Positions 7,464-15,925 of a stretch of DNA of 27,522 nt are shown piece after piece. A program made the translations under genes and the position numbers. The stretch is from DATFML01 sp964571225. Lineage in GTDB: Bacteria > Pseudomonadota > Gammaproteobacteria > DATFLG01. The DNA lies in assembly GCA_964571225.1 (NCBI GenBank), contig CAZNBB010000043.1, positions 1 through 27,522 on the forward strand. Reading direction: 5' to 3'. The notes beneath the pieces were generated by a model. That model was given only the letters and a program-made list of their open reading frames with translations, did not search any database and was not told the DNA's origin. Within the stretch, counting starts at the first letter, position 1. Each line of letters opens with the position of its first letter.

Positions 7464-7659
7464 GGCCGTGCACTTTACCAGCCCCCGAGTTCCCGCGATA
7501 GCCGCACGTTCCCTGTGGTAGAGCGGGGTCAGGGTCTGTAACCGCAAAGGAATCAGCTCCCTTCGTCAGCTTGCCCGTGACGCTCACGGCTGTCCGGATG
7601 CGATAGATCCACCGGGCTGTATACGATCGCACGGGCTGTTCGGCGGCACGCTGCCGGTG

Positions 7660-7681
7660 CTGTTAACATGATCGGTAACAG
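7660..7681. promoter_or_regulatory. Inverted repeat CTGTTA-N10-TAACAG between rnd and pepN
   Basis: CTGTTA (7660-7665) and TAACAG (7676-7681) are exact reverse complements with 10-nt spacing, a geometry typical of dimeric helix-turn-helix regulator sites. The repeat overlaps TTAACA (7663-7668), a 5/6 match to a -35 hexamer for pepN; no clear -10 follows at the standard distance. It sits 34 nt before the pepN ATG. The rest of the rnd-pepN gap shows nothing identifiable. Confidence 0.3.
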
Positions 7682-7714
7682 ACCATGTGTGAATAGTGAC
7701 CGTGAGCGAACGCC

Positions 7715-10384
7715 ATGCCAGCCAACTCCAGCGCCAAGCCCAATCCGACCGCCCCCGGCGTTGTCTATCGCAGGGACTACCGTCCGCCGGACTACCGCGT
7801 GGAGACCGTTCACCTTAGATTCGAGTTGGACGAGGAAAAGACTCGTGTCGTTTCCCGGATGACAGTCGTGGCGAATCGGGAGGAAGGCGCCGACCAGGTT
7901 CCGCTGGTACTCAACGGCGAGCAGCTGCAACTGCTTTCGGTGGCGCTGGACGGACAACTCCTGAATGCCGCGGATTACGAGTTGGACGCCGAGCGCCTGG
8001 TAATCCGGCAGGTCCCGGGGGCCTTCACACTGGAAGTGGAAACCGAGATCAACCCCGCGGCCAACACGTCTTTGGAAGGGTTGTACCTGTCCAGTAGCAA
8101 CTTCTGCACCCAGTGCGAAGCGGAGGGATTCCGGAAAATCACCTATTTTCCGGACCGACCCGACGTGATGGCACGCTACACGACCACCATCGTGGCGGAC
8201 AGAGTGCGCTATCCCGTACTACTGTCCAACGGCAACCTGATCGAAAGCGGAGAACTGGAGGAAGGGCGGCATTTCGCGGTATGGCAGGACCCGTTCCCCA
8301 AGCCTTCGTACCTGTTCGCCCTGGTGGCCGGGGATCTGGCGCGCATCGAAGATCAGTTCGTTACCATGTCGGGGCGCAAAGTGGACCTGCACATGTACGT
8401 GCAGCATCACAACATCGACCAGTGCGATCACGCCATGAACGCCCTGAAGAAGGCCATGGAGTGGGATGAAGAGACGTTCGGGCGCGAATACGATCTGGAC
8501 CTGTTCATGATCGTCGCCGTCGACGACTTCAACATGGGTGCCATGGAAAACAAGGGGCTCAACATCTTCAATTCCAGTTGTGTGCTGGCGAAAGCGGAAA
8601 GCGCCACCGACGCGGATTTCCAGTCCATCGAAGGCATCGTGGGCCACGAGTATTTCCATAACTGGTCGGGCAATCGGGTGACCTGCAGGGACTGGTTCCA
8701 GCTCAGCCTGAAGGAGGGTTTTACGGTATTCCGGGACCAGCAGTTCAGCGCCGACATGTGGTCGCGAGACGTCAAACGCATTCACGACGTGAACATGCTG
8801 CGCAATGCCCAGTTCCGTGAAGACGCCGGTCCCATGGCCCATCCGGTGCGTCCGGAGTCCTACGTGGAGATCAGCAACTTCTATACGCCCACGGTATACA
8901 TCAAGGGGGCAGAAGTGGTGCGCATGCTCCACCGCCTGCTGGGAAGCGACAGATTCCGCCGGGGCACGGATCTTTATTTCGAGCGCCACGACGGGCAGGC
9001 GGTAACGACCGACGATTTCGTCAGCGCGCTTGAAGACGCGAACGGCGTGGACTTCGGGCAGTTCCGTCTGTGGTACAGCCAGGCCGGGACGCCGGTCTTG
9101 CAGGTGAGCCCTGAGTACGATGCCAAGGAAAAGACCTATACCCTGACTGTGACTCAGCACTGTCCGGGGACCCCGGGGCAGAGTGACAAGCAGCCCTTCC
9201 ACATTCCTCTGGCCATGGGTCTGGTCGGCTCGGACGGTAGAGATCTCCCTTTGCGGTTGGCAGGTGAGGGCCGGGCCGTCACCGGCACCCGGGTGCTGCA
9301 ATTACGGGAACGTCGCGAGACTTTCGTGTTCCAGGACGTGGAGGCGGCGCCGGTACCGTCTGTGCTGCGCGGGTTCTCGGCGCCGGTCAAGCTGGACATG
9401 GAGCTCGGCGACGACGAGCGCGGCTTCCTGATGGCCAACGACACCGACCCGTTCAACCGCTGGGAAGCCGGACAGCAGCTTGCAGTCAAGCATATCCTGG
9501 GTTTGGTGAGCACAATCGAGAACGGCGATGAACCGACCCTCGATCCCGGATTCTGCGATGCGTTCGGAGCGGTGCTGCACGACCCCGGTCTCGACGGCGC
9601 GTTTGTCGCCCAGGCTTTTACCCTGCCTTCGGAGATCTACCTGGCCGAATGCATGGAAGTCATGGATCCCGTGGCCATCCACGAGGCGCGACGCTCCGTA
9701 CGGCTTTCACTGGCCAGGGCCCTGGGCCCCGATCTGCTGGCGCGGTACGAAGAATTGGAGCCGGTGGGACCGTATGTGCTGGACTCGGCAGCGGTGGCGG
9801 CGCGGAGCCTGCGCAACGTGTGTCTGGGGTACCTGATGGAGTTGGAGGACCCGCAGATCCGGCAGCGGTGCGTGGAGCAGTTCCGCGGCAGCGACAACAT
9901 GACCGATACCATGGCCGCGTTGTCGTGTCTCGCCAACGACCCGGCACCGGAGCGGGAGCAGGCCCTGGGAGAGTTCTACGATCGGTGGCGGAGCGAACCG
10001 CTGGTCATCGACAAATGGCTGGCCCTGCAGGCTACCTCGCGACTGCCGGATACCCTTGCAGTGGTCCGACGTCTGACCGAGCATCCCGCCTTCAGCATCC
10101 GGAACCCGAATCGGGTGCGCGCGCTGATCGGAGCTTTCTGTCAGCGCAACCCCGCTCGCTTTCACGCCCCGGATGGGGAGGGCTACCGCTTCCTCGGTGA
10201 TCAGATACTGCAGCTGGATCCGCTCAATCCCCAGATCGCCGCCCGGCTGGCCGGTGCCTTCGGGCCCTGGCGGCGGTTGGACGAGAATCGCCAGGGCTTG
10301 ATTCGCGCACAACTGGAACGCATTCTGGCGGCAGCGCACGTGTCCAAGGACGTCTACGAGATCGTCTCCAAATCCCTGGCCTGA
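7715..10384 (+). CDS. pepN: Aminopeptidase N (M1 zinc metallopeptidase)
   Basis: The protein has 889 aa, close to the 870 aa of E. coli PepN. It removes N-terminal residues from peptides in the cytoplasm. The M1 exopeptidase motif GAMEN is at about 275-279 and the zinc site HEYFH at 311-315, with the third ligand Glu334 18 residues later (SLKEGF). The N-terminal beta-domain (about 1-190) includes EGLYLSSSNFCTQCEAEGFRKITYFPDRPDVM, typical of the E. coli-type subfamily. A beta-sandwich and the long alpha-helical C-terminal domain follow, ending DVYEIVSKSLA. No signal peptide. The gene is complete and appears functional. The start has no strong ribosome-binding site, but no better one is visible. 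Confidence 0.97.
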   Translation: MPANSSAKPNPTAPGVVYRRDYRPPDYRVETVHLRFELDEEKTRVVSRMTVVANREEGADQVPLVLNGEQLQLLSVALDGQLLNAADYELDAERLVIRQVPGAFTLEVETEINPAANTSLEGLYLSSSNFCTQCEAEGFRKITYFPDRPDVMARYTTTIVADRVRYPVLLSNGNLIESGELEEGRHFAVWQDPFPKPSYLFALVAGDLARIEDQFVTMSGRKVDLHMYVQHHNIDQCDHAMNALKKAMEWDEETFGREYDLDLFMIVAVDDFNMGAMENKGLNIFNSSCVLAKAESATDADFQSIEGIVGHEYFHNWSGNRVTCRDWFQLSLKEGFTVFRDQQFSADMWSRDVKRIHDVNMLRNAQFREDAGPMAHPVRPESYVEISNFYTPTVYIKGAEVVRMLHRLLGSDRFRRGTDLYFERHDGQAVTTDDFVSALEDANGVDFGQFRLWYSQAGTPVLQVSPEYDAKEKTYTLTVTQHCPGTPGQSDKQPFHIPLAMGLVGSDGRDLPLRLAGEGRAVTGTRVLQLRERRETFVFQDVEAAPVPSVLRGFSAPVKLDMELGDDERGFLMANDTDPFNRWEAGQQLAVKHILGLVSTIENGDEPTLDPGFCDAFGAVLHDPGLDGAFVAQAFTLPSEIYLAECMEVMDPVAIHEARRSVRLSLARALGPDLLARYEELEPVGPYVLDSAAVAARSLRNVCLGYLMELEDPQIRQRCVEQFRGSDNMTDTMAALSCLANDPAPEREQALGEFYDRWRSEPLVIDKWLALQATSRLPDTLAVVRRLTEHPAFSIRNPNRVRALIGAFCQRNPARFHAPDGEGYRFLGDQILQLDPLNPQIAARLAGAFGPWRRLDENRQGLIRAQLERILAAAHVSKDVYEIVSKSLA

Positions 10385-10532
10385 AGCTGATTCGGCAGGT
10401 GCGCGGCGCTGTCGGCCCAGGGCGCGTTCGGGGCTGGGATCTGACGTTCATCCGGGTTGGGAGCACTGTCATGGGGACGGACGGCAGGTTCGCTGGGGGC
10501 GCGGCGGGTACCGCGCGGGCCGGGGATCGGCG

Positions 10533-11960
10533 GTGACGGTGCTGAACTGGGTTCTGGTGCTCGCGCACCTGGTGACGGCCGCGTTGAGCGGCGGCCATGC
10601 GCTGTTGCACAAACGCGAGCCCAGCGCGGCCTTGGGCTGGATGTCGGTGTGCCTGATGTTTCCGTTTGTCGGGCCGACCCTCTACTTTCTGTTCGGCATC
10701 AATCGGGTCCATACCCGGGCCCGCAAGCTTCGTCCCTGGGTACGCGCGGTCGCAGCCTCCGAGAACGATATCGTTCCAGAGGACCCGGCGTTGCTGGACC
10801 TGCATATCCCGCCGGAGTTCAAGGCCCACGCACGCATCTCCTATGCAGTGACCCATCGCCCGCTGGTGGGCGGCAACCGGATCGATATTCTGCACAATGG
10901 GGAGCAGGCGTACCCCGCCATGCTGCAATCCATCGAATCGGCCCGGCACTACGTCTATCTGTCCAGCTATATCTTCGAGGTCAATGGCAGCGGACGTCGG
11001 TTCGTGGACGCCCTGGCGGCGGCGGTTGCACGGGGAGTTCAGGTGAGAGTGCTGCTGGACGGCGTAGGCGATCTGTACTGGTGGCCGCGGGCCAGCGGCG
11101 TGTTGAGGCGCCGGGGCGTGCGGGTGGCCAGATTCCTTCCCCCCAGGCTCATTCCGCCGGCGGTGCACTTCAATCTTCGCAACCATCGCAAGATACTGGT
11201 GAGCGACGGAACCACGGCCTTTACCGGTGGCATGAACATTGGGGACCGGCACCTGGCGGGCAATAGCGGCAACGCCGCACGGGTGGTGGATGTGCACTTT
11301 CGATTTGCCGGCCCTGTGGTTGCACAGATCGAACAGGTATTCGCGGAGGATTGGCGGTTTGTCACCGGCGAGCAATTGCCCGCATCCCCACTGCCTGCGG
11401 CACACAATACGCCCGCCATCTGTCGCACCATCGTTGAAGGCCCTGACGAGGACATGGACAAGTTGCCCATGATACTGGTGGGTGCCGTGTCCGCCGCCCG
11501 CGAACGGGTATGGATCATGACACCGTACTTTCTGCCGCCACGGGAGTTGATTGCCGCATTGCAGGCGGCGGCATTGCGCGGTGTGGAAGTGAATATCGTT
11601 CTACCGGCACGCAACAATCTGCGCTTCGTGCACTGGGCGACGTGCAACATGCTGGGCGAACTCATCAATACAGGGGTACATGTGTACTATCAGCCCCCGC
11701 CCTTCGTTCACACCAAGCTGTTCCTGGTGGATGATCATTATGCGCAGATCGGATCGGCGAATCTGGACGCGCGCAGCCTGCGGTTGAATTTTGAGCTGGT
11801 GACGGAGATCTATGACGAACCGTTCGCGGCGCAACTCGCGGAGCATTTCGAACGGGTGAGGGCGGAGTCAACGCGGTTGTCCACGGCGGCGTTGAGCCGG
11901 CGACCGTTGGCCCGTCGGGTGAGGGATGCGCTGGCGTGGCTGTTCTCGCCCTATCTTTGA
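10533..11960 (+). CDS. cls: Cardiolipin synthase (phospholipase D superfamily)
   Basis: A 475-aa membrane protein that condenses two phosphatidylglycerols into cardiolipin. Two N-terminal membrane helices (about 2-22 and 33-56; VSVCLMFPFVGPTLYFLFG-type) precede two PLD domains. HKD motif 1 is NHRKILVSD (His218, Lys220, Asp225) followed by TGGMNIGD. Motif 2 is HTKLFLVDD (His393, Lys395, Asp400) followed by IGSANLDARSLRLNFE. Both are intact. The start is GTG at 10533; the protein begins directly with the first membrane helix, as in ClsA-type enzymes. The 148 nt separating it from pepN contain nothing clearly identifiable. It converges on the formyltransferase-like gene with a 42-nt gap. Confidence 0.93.
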   Translation: MTVLNWVLVLAHLVTAALSGGHALLHKREPSAALGWMSVCLMFPFVGPTLYFLFGINRVHTRARKLRPWVRAVAASENDIVPEDPALLDLHIPPEFKAHARISYAVTHRPLVGGNRIDILHNGEQAYPAMLQSIESARHYVYLSSYIFEVNGSGRRFVDALAAAVARGVQVRVLLDGVGDLYWWPRASGVLRRRGVRVARFLPPRLIPPAVHFNLRNHRKILVSDGTTAFTGGMNIGDRHLAGNSGNAARVVDVHFRFAGPVVAQIEQVFAEDWRFVTGEQLPASPLPAAHNTPAICRTIVEGPDEDMDKLPMILVGAVSAARERVWIMTPYFLPPRELIAALQAAALRGVEVNIVLPARNNLRFVHWATCNMLGELINTGVHVYYQPPPFVHTKLFLVDDHYAQIGSANLDARSLRLNFELVTEIYDEPFAAQLAEHFERVRAESTRLSTAALSRRPLARRVRDALAWLFSPYL

Positions 11961-12002
11961 CTGGCGGCGTCGGGGCGTGGGCGCGGTCGAATGGCGGCCC
12001 GT

Positions 12003-12908
12003 TCAGGTGGGTCGGATACGGGCATGCAGCACGCCGGGGGAGAACTGCACCGCAGCCTCTTCGCCGTCGATCCGAAACGGACGCGCCAGATCGGCATCGG
12101 GTCGGAAGCCGAGCGCTTCGGTAAGCAGCAGTGTGCGGCCCCCGGCGATGACAGGAAAGGGAAGCCCCCAACAGTCCGCCATGCGCACGAAATTGAATGC
12201 GCGCCGGGCCGGCCACTCGGTGGGCAGCCGGAAGTGTTCCATCTGAGGCGTCCCCTGGTAGCTGGCGCGGCCGGAGTCCTGGGGCTGAGGAATCAACCGA
12301 CCGGCGCGATGCTCGGCAAGCGCCGCGCCCAGCAGTTCCGCTCCCAGGCCGCCCAGGCGCCTGTTGGCGGTTGGAAAGTCGATGCCGTCGGGCAGCGGAC
12401 AGGCTGCCTGCCGCCAGATCGCACCGCTGTCCAGTCCCTCATCCACGGCATGTAATGTCATACCCACCCGGACAAGCCCGGCGCGGCGCTGCCAGAACAG
12501 GGGCTGAGGCCCGCGATAGGCCGGCAGCATCGAGGGGTGCAGATTGAGGGTGGCGACAGCGGCCGTTTGCCGGGCGGACGTCGCCAGCTTGCGGGGGTAA
12601 CAGGCGACCAGCAGGATGTCCGGCTCCAGCTGTCGCAAGGTATCCGTCAACGCGGCCTGCCCCGGGACGGGCGCGTGAATGACGGGCAAGCGATGGCGGG
12701 CGGCCATCTCTTCCAGCCCCTCGGGGCTGTCGGCGAGCCGCACGGGCATGAGCCGCTGCCCGGCCGTGCGGGAGCGCTGTTCGGCGACCACCGCGACCGG
12801 AGCCATGCCGCCGGCGACGAGCCCTTCCAGAGTCTGGCGCGCCAGACTGGTGTCGCTGGCCAGCAAAGCGACACGGTAGTGAGGGGCGGGCGCCTCAGGG
12901 GGCCTCAT
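12003..12908 (-). CDS. Formyltransferase-fold protein (Fmt/PurN-related)
   Basis: A 301-aa protein of the formyl transferase family. The catalytic signature LNLHPSMLPAYRG (Asn122, His124) and the Asp of VDEGLDSGAIW (Asp160) keep the Asn/His/Asp triad with the 38-residue Asn-to-Asp spacing of 10-formyl-THF formyltransferases. A C-terminal domain resembling Formyl_trans_C follows (FNFVRMADCWGLPFPVI). The N-terminus lacks the GTPxFA-type opening of housekeeping methionyl-tRNA formyltransferase, so this is probably not the canonical Fmt; the amino-group acceptor is unknown. The start overlaps the end of the deformylase gene by 14 nt, so the two are translated from one message. Pairing of def with a formyltransferase gene is common for initiator Met-tRNA metabolism. 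Confidence 0.75.
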   Translation of the reverse strand: MRPPEAPAPHYRVALLASDTSLARQTLEGLVAGGMAPVAVVAEQRSRTAGQRLMPVRLADSPEGLEEMAARHRLPVIHAPVPGQAALTDTLRQLEPDILLVACYPRKLATSARQTAAVATLNLHPSMLPAYRGPQPLFWQRRAGLVRVGMTLHAVDEGLDSGAIWRQAACPLPDGIDFPTANRRLGGLGAELLGAALAEHRAGRLIPQPQDSGRASYQGTPQMEHFRLPTEWPARRAFNFVRMADCWGLPFPVIAGGRTLLLTEALGFRPDADLARPFRIDGEEAAVQFSPGVLHARIRPT

Positions 12909-13479
12909 CGCTGGCGGCCGCGCGCCGGTCGTCCTCGCAGGGCAGGCTTGCCGACTCCATGCGCGCGGCTGCGGTGAGCTCGTCCACGAAGCCGAACTGG
13001 GACATGTCGGTCATGCGTTGGGGATACAGGATGCCGATCAGATGGTCGCATTCGTGTTGCACAACCCGGGCGTGAAAGCCGGCGGCCTCCCGCTCGATGG
13101 GCGCGCCCGAGGGATCGAATCCCCGATAGCGTATGCGGGTCCAGCGCGGTACCAGCCCGCGCATGCCGGGCAGGCTGAGGCAGCCCTCCCAGGCGCTATC
13201 CCGGGTATCCGACAGCGGCTCGATCTCCGGGTTGACCAGAACGGTGCGCGGCACCGGCTCGGCATCGGGATAACGCGGATTGACGTCGAAGCCGAAGGCG
13301 ACGACCGCCAGACTGACGCCGATTTGAGGAGCCGCCAGGCCGGCGCCGTTTTCCGCGGCCATGGTGTCGAACAGATCGGCGACCAGGGTCCGCAGCTCGG
13401 GCGTGTCGAACGCCGTCACCGGCGCCGCCGGCTGCTGAAGACAGGGATGTCCCATGCGAAGAACCTTTCGGACGCTCAC
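12895..13479 (-). CDS. def: Peptide deformylase
   Basis: A metal-dependent hydrolase that removes the formyl group from nascent proteins. All three motifs are intact: GAGLAAPQ (residues 45-52), EGCLSLPG (98-105, metal ligand Cys100) and QHECDHL (141-147, ligands His142 and His146, catalytic Glu143). The start is placed at GTG 13479, which follows a perfect GGGAGG at 5-nt spacing and gives 194 aa. An ATG at 13512 would add 11 residues, and the longer frame back to 13926 is antisense to the cupin gene and not real. The protein starts VSVRKVLRMGHPCLQQPA, the usual beginning of deformylases. It overlaps the formyltransferase-fold gene downstream and is divergent from the ChrR-like gene. Confidence 0.93.
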   Translation of the reverse strand: MSVRKVLRMGHPCLQQPAAPVTAFDTPELRTLVADLFDTMAAENGAGLAAPQIGVSLAVVAFGFDVNPRYPDAEPVPRTVLVNPEIEPLSDTRDSAWEGCLSLPGMRGLVPRWTRIRYRGFDPSGAPIEREAAGFHARVVQHECDHLIGILYPQRMTDMSQFGFVDELTAAARMESASLPCEDDRRAAASDEAP

Positions 13480-13635
13480 GACCGCCTCCCGCTCGTTAAT
13501 ATCCTCTTTCATTATGCATTGTGCCCCGGATGAGCACATCCCCGAGCCCGCAGAGGGTATCGGTTCGCCGTGCGCTGTTAGAATAGGTCGCGACAGCAAC
13601 GATGCAGACCATGTTTCGCAATGGGGAGGCCTGAC

Positions 13636-14337
13636 GTGGAACTTCCTGATATCAACGCCGATCTCGGCCGCCGTACGGTGGTGGTCAGCGCCGACATGGA
13701 CTGGGAGTCGAGTCCCAGCGGAACGGTGTGGCGCAAGCCCTTGTTCCGACAAGGCGGCGAGTACGGCCCGGTCACCAGTATCGTACGCTACGACGCCGGG
13801 GGTGCCTTCCGCACCCACAGCCATCCAGAAGGCGAGGAGATCCTGGTGCTTGACGGCGTGTTCGCCGACGACCACGGTGAATATCCTGCCGGCAGCTACC
13901 TTCTCAATCCTGACGGCAGCCGCCATGCGCCGGCGTCGCCGGCGGGCTGCGTGCTGCTGGTGCGACTGCGGCAGTATGCGGGGTCAGACCGCCCGCAGGT
14001 GGCCCTCGACACCTCCGCAATGGCCTGGCAGCAGGACTTGATCCCCGGAACCTGGATCAAGCCCCTGTACCGGCAACACGGCTACCCGGAGAACATGGCG
14101 CTGGCTAAATGGGAGCCGGGAACCGAACTGCGCCGGCACGCGCATCTGGGAGGGGAAGAGGTGCTGGTCCTGGACGGAGCCTTCGAGGACGAGTACGGCC
14201 GCTATTCAAAGGGCACCTGGGTGCGCATGCCGCACGGGAGCGAACATCGGCCGTTCACCCGCGACGGGTGTACGCTGTACCTGCGGGTCGGCGGCCTGAC
14301 GGAAACCGGCCCGGACGCCCGCGGTCAGCCCGGGTAG
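13636..14337 (+). CDS. Double-cupin protein, ChrR-like
   Basis: Start is placed at GTG 13636, preceded by GGGGAGG at 6-nt spacing; the in-frame ATG at 13621 lies across that ribosome-binding site. The 233-aa product is a tandem duplication of a ChrR-type cupin. Copy 1 has HSHPEGEEILVLDG then GSYLLNPDGSRH; copy 2 has HAHLGGEEVLVLDG then GTWVRMPHGSEH. Each keeps the His-x-His-x4-Glu...His metal-binding set. ChrR in Rhodobacter is a zinc anti-sigma factor responding to singlet oxygen, but this protein lacks an N-terminal anti-sigma domain and no sigma-factor gene is adjacent. It is therefore better described as a metal-binding cupin, possibly an acetylacetone-cleaving-type or stress-related enzyme. 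No promoter is convincing. Confidence 0.8.
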   Translation: MELPDINADLGRRTVVVSADMDWESSPSGTVWRKPLFRQGGEYGPVTSIVRYDAGGAFRTHSHPEGEEILVLDGVFADDHGEYPAGSYLLNPDGSRHAPASPAGCVLLVRLRQYAGSDRPQVALDTSAMAWQQDLIPGTWIKPLYRQHGYPENMALAKWEPGTELRRHAHLGGEEVLVLDGAFEDEYGRYSKGTWVRMPHGSEHRPFTRDGCTLYLRVGGLTETGPDARGQPG

Positions 14338-15044
14338 ACGAGCAGCCACCAGACCAGCCAGAGAACGGCAGCCAGCAGCAGTATCGAGGCCGAAAGGGCA
14401 CCGGCGGGTCGTTTGTCGGGCTCGCCGAACGGGGCCTGATCCCTGTGGGCGGCCGCCGGCGTCTGTGCCGCTTCCCTCAGCCTGGTCCATTTGTCGCGCA
14501 GGGCTGCGGAGGGTTCCCGTGGATCCGCCCGCTGGTCTTCAACCAGTTCCTCCAGCAGCCAGACGCCCTCGGGTTTGCCTTTGGGGAATTCGCTTTCCCG
14601 GGTGAACACCACGCACCCGGTTACCGGGGTGCCCGGTACCAGCGCTTGTACCGCCACCACGTCCCCGTGCAGGGACGGAAGCGGATTGGGAAACGGGTAA
14701 CTGCGGCCGTTGATGACCTGGGTCCAGGTGTCGATTGCCGCCGCGCCATAGATCAGGCCCGGATAACGCTTCAGACTCAGCAGCAGGATCCCGCCCGCCG
14801 TCAACGACAGTTGCTCGATCCACACGGTGCCGTCCATGCCGTCCGGAAACAGGACATTGCGCAGCGTCTGCGTGCCCAGTCGCTGCAAGTTGCGGCGCAG
14901 GCGCCATTCGGTTGCCACTCGCCGTAGCCAGGGGACCGCGAACGCCAGGGCTGCCAGCGCCAATACGGCGGGGACCAGCCATACAAACAGGCGGTCCGTG
15001 GGGGAGGGTAGCTTTTCGAGCAGGCGCTGGATTGGTGCTGTCAT
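14325..15044 (-). CDS. NERD-domain membrane protein
   Basis: The protein has 239 aa from ATG 15044; a TTG ten codons upstream is less likely. A membrane helix near the N-terminus (about 18-38) is followed by a region resembling the nuclease-related domain (NERD): QRLGTQTLRNVLFP, then VWIEQLSLTAGGILLLSLKRYPGLIYGA, then WTQVINGRSYPFPNPL and HGDVVAVQALV. The GILLLSLKRYPG strand corresponds to the GifVIEtKn-type core, but the usual Glu-x-Lys is Ser-x-Lys here, so nuclease activity is doubtful. A linker and a C-terminal membrane helix follow (about 215-235). The last 13 nt overlap the cupin gene on the opposite strand. It lies 66 nt downstream of the TSUP gene and is probably co-transcribed. Role unknown. 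Confidence 0.65.
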   Translation of the reverse strand: MTAPIQRLLEKLPSPTDRLFVWLVPAVLALAALAFAVPWLRRVATEWRLRRNLQRLGTQTLRNVLFPDGMDGTVWIEQLSLTAGGILLLSLKRYPGLIYGAAAIDTWTQVINGRSYPFPNPLPSLHGDVVAVQALVPGTPVTGCVVFTRESEFPKGKPEGVWLLEELVEDQRADPREPSAALRDKWTRLREAAQTPAAAHRDQAPFGEPDKRPAGALSASILLLAAVLWLVWWLLVYPG

Positions 15045-15110
15045 CGGTGTCCGGAATGCGGGCTTGCAGCGCAACCATACTGCATCGCGGGATAATTGGG
15101 TACTCGCCGG

Positions 15111-15845
15111 TCAGCGCAACAGCAGTGCCAGTCCGCTGGCCAGCAGCAAGACGGCGATTGCACGGGAAAAGCTGCGGGCGCTGATGTTGGTGTGGATGCG
15201 CCCCCCGATCCACATTCCCGCCACCAACAGGGGCAGGCCGGCACCCACCAGCGCCACGGTGGTCTTGCTGTACATCCCGGCGGCCAGGTACCCGATGATG
15301 CGACTGGCGCCGTCGAAGACGAATACCATAGCCACGGTGGCACGAAAGCGGGTCTTGTCCAGCTTCCGCAGGCCGAGATAGATTACGTAGAAAGGCCCGC
15401 CCGTGCCGAAAAGAGCGCCGATCAATCCACCCAGTCCCCCGGCCGGCATCGCCCACCAGCGCGAGGCCTGACGGTGGGGCTGTACATTGAGCAAGGTGTA
15501 GACGGCGTAGAGCAGGATGAAGCCCCCCATGGCCTTGCGCAGAAGATGGGCGTCGAAGGTGCGGAACACCAGCATCGCCGCAGCCACCCCGAGCATCGCA
15601 GCCGGCAACAGCGGCAACAGATCCCGCCACGCCACCTGCCGCCGATAGCGGGTGCCGTGGCTTATGGAGGCAGCGTAATCCAGCAGCCCCACCGCCGGCA
15701 CCACCACGGGGACGGGCAACACCTGAGCCAGTAGCGGGATGGCGATCAACCCCGATCCGAAGCCGGCAACGCCCCTCACCAGGTAGGCCACGCTCACCAC
15801 GGCGACTGCATACACCATCTTTGCGGTGGTAAGAGTCTCCAGCAT
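15111..15845 (-). CDS. TauE/SafE (TSUP) family permease, second paralogue
   Basis: A 244-aa polytopic membrane protein. The TSUP signature near the N-terminus is YLVRGVAGFGSGLIAIPLLA (about residues 21-40). The second-half repeat, GGLIGALFGTGGPFYVIYL, is around residue 140. About seven to eight membrane helices are expected. It is shorter than the first TSUP protein in the window (244 vs 311 aa) because it lacks the basic central loop, and its signature GFGSG differs from GVGGG, so it belongs to another subgroup and perhaps has another substrate. The NERD-domain gene follows on the same strand. Its upstream region carries a strong-looking AT-rich promoter, a palindrome and a hairpin. Confidence 0.85.
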   Translation of the reverse strand: MLETLTTAKMVYAVAVVSVAYLVRGVAGFGSGLIAIPLLAQVLPVPVVVPAVGLLDYAASISHGTRYRRQVAWRDLLPLLPAAMLGVAAAMLVFRTFDAHLLRKAMGGFILLYAVYTLLNVQPHRQASRWWAMPAGGLGGLIGALFGTGGPFYVIYLGLRKLDKTRFRATVAMVFVFDGASRIIGYLAAGMYSKTTVALVGAGLPLLVAGMWIGGRIHTNISARSFSRAIAVLLLASGLALLLR

Positions 15846-15898
15846 GGCCCTGTCTCGGAGAGTGAAAGGCGCGTGATACTACCACACCGGCGGCACTT

Positions 15899-15915
15899 GC
15901 GGGACGTTATCCCGC
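15899..15915 (-). promoter_or_regulatory. Perfect 6-bp hairpin in the TSUP gene leader
   Basis: GCGGGA (15899-15904) and TCCCGC (15910-15915) pair perfectly around a 5-nt loop. On the transcribed (minus) strand this sits about 54 nt before the ATG at 15845 and contains GGGATAACGTCCC. No U-run follows on that strand, so it is not a simple terminator. It may be a leader structure or protein-binding site. Confidence 0.35.
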
Positions 15916-15925
15916 TGTTTCTATG

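Noticed and set aside
12003..12908. Calling this gene housekeeping fmt
   Set aside because: The formyltransferase triad is present, but the N-terminal signature of canonical Fmt is not; only family-level naming is supported.
13480..13926. N-terminal extension of the deformylase frame by up to 149 codons
   Set aside because: It runs antisense through the start of the cupin gene; the GTG at 13479 has a perfect GGGAGG ribosome-binding site and gives the normal length.
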